The notes under the pieces were generated by a model that saw nothing but the letters and a program-made list of their open reading frames with translations, was not told the DNA's origin and made no database searches. Below are positions 63,768 through 64,000 of a stretch of DNA of 64,000 nucleotides, piece by piece. Origin of the DNA: Bacillus alkalicellulosilyticus (GTDB lineage: Bacteria > Bacillota > Bacilli > Bacillales > Bacillaceae_F). The DNA lies in contig NZ_KV917381.1 in the NCBI RefSeq assembly GCF_002019795.1, positions 1,051,210 through 1,115,209 of the forward strand, read 5' to 3'. The translations under genes were made by a program, and so were the position numbers. The stretch's first letter is position 1, and each line of letters begins with the position of its first letter.

Positions 63768-64000
63768 ATGAATCAAACAGACATTCTATCGGCTTTTACA
63801 AGTTGGCATAATCCATTTGCCAACTTCTTTGCTAGCATTTTTACTTTTATGGGGAATGAAGAATTTTATTTCTTAATCCTCCCATTGATTTATTGGTGTT
63901 TTTCAAAGCAAGTAGGCTTTCGCCTTTTTTATGTTTTCCTGCTATCAATGTATGTCAATTCTTTCTTGAAGATTCATTTTGCAGTAACGAGACCGATTGG
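63768..64000 (+). CDS. PAP2-family phosphatase, N-terminal part (continues beyond window)
   Basis: An ATG with TTGGAGGAA upstream opens a frame that runs to the window edge: MNQTDILSAFTSWHNPFANF, then a hydrophobic TFMGNEEFYFLILPLIYWCF, and ending VNSFLKIHFAVTRPIG. The start LKIHF-AVTRP resembles the first PAP2 phosphatase motif (K-x6-RP) after two helices, as in membrane phosphatidic-acid phosphatase or undecaprenyl-diphosphatase-like proteins of Bacillus. Only about 77 codons are visible. Confidence 0.8.
   Translation, partial: MNQTDILSAFTSWHNPFANFFASIFTFMGNEEFYFLILPLIYWCFSKQVGFRLFYVFLLSMYVNSFLKIHFAVTRPI

Overview
The window looks like chromosome of a low-GC, spore-forming Bacillaceae member. 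Evidence: a YhbH-type sporulation protein, perfect Spo0A boxes, CcpA-type cre sites, B. subtilis-like puc genes, strong AGGAGG ribosome sites and frequent TTG/GTG starts. The two large secreted proteins are very acidic, which would suit a haloalkaliphile, but that is inference. There are no rRNA, tRNA, CRISPR, phage or insertion-sequence genes.

Layout. 0-9 kb: the end of an FtsX-like permease, a small secreted protein, yhbH, a large surface 5'-nucleotidase fusion and an AEC-family transporter. 9-13 kb: a cell-wall-anchored pullulanase behind an elaborate control region (two cre sites, a Spo0A box, a 10-codon leader ORF overlapping a LacI-type operator). 13-20.3 kb: a sugar ABC importer without its own ATPase, a YesM/YesN-like two-component system and a ribokinase. 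20.5-26 kb: pssA, a LysE-family exporter, an APC permease and a MASE3-type sensor kinase.

26-57.7 kb is the centrepiece, a nearly continuous nucleobase-catabolism island. Its first half encodes reductive pyrimidine breakdown: dihydropyrimidine dehydrogenase PreT/PreA, dihydropyrimidinase, beta-ureidopropionase, an NCS1 permease, then an aminotransferase (frameshifted here) and malonate/methylmalonate-semialdehyde dehydrogenase to carry beta-alanine to acetyl-CoA. Two PucR-family regulators lie inside the island. The second half encodes purine breakdown: adenosine deaminase, a guanine-deaminase-like amidohydrolase, xanthine dehydrogenase (PucCDE) with its PucA/PucB maturation factors, urate oxidase, HIU hydrolase, OHCU decarboxylase, allantoinase, allantoate amidohydrolase and ureidoglycine-glyoxylate aminotransferase. 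A gamma-glutamyltransferase-fold enzyme and an amidase in the same island could finish the route by hydrolysing oxalurate and oxamate. The guanine-deaminase-like gene is preceded by a guanine-class purine riboswitch whose architecture predicts an ON switch.

57.8-64 kb: a GntR-regulated ABC-2 exporter operon with a perfect 13-bp operator palindrome, a YbjQ-family protein, a lipoprotein of unknown function, a metallophosphoesterase and the start of a PAP2-family phosphatase.

Three families of intergenic repeats punctuate the window: hairpins built on a GAGGGTG-ACAAAAGG stem (family A), hairpins built on a GAGGGCACTG-AAAAGTT stem (family B), and four-unit inverted clusters built on AACGGACACAGG. 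Families A and B often carry a second conserved hairpin module whose stems covary between copies.
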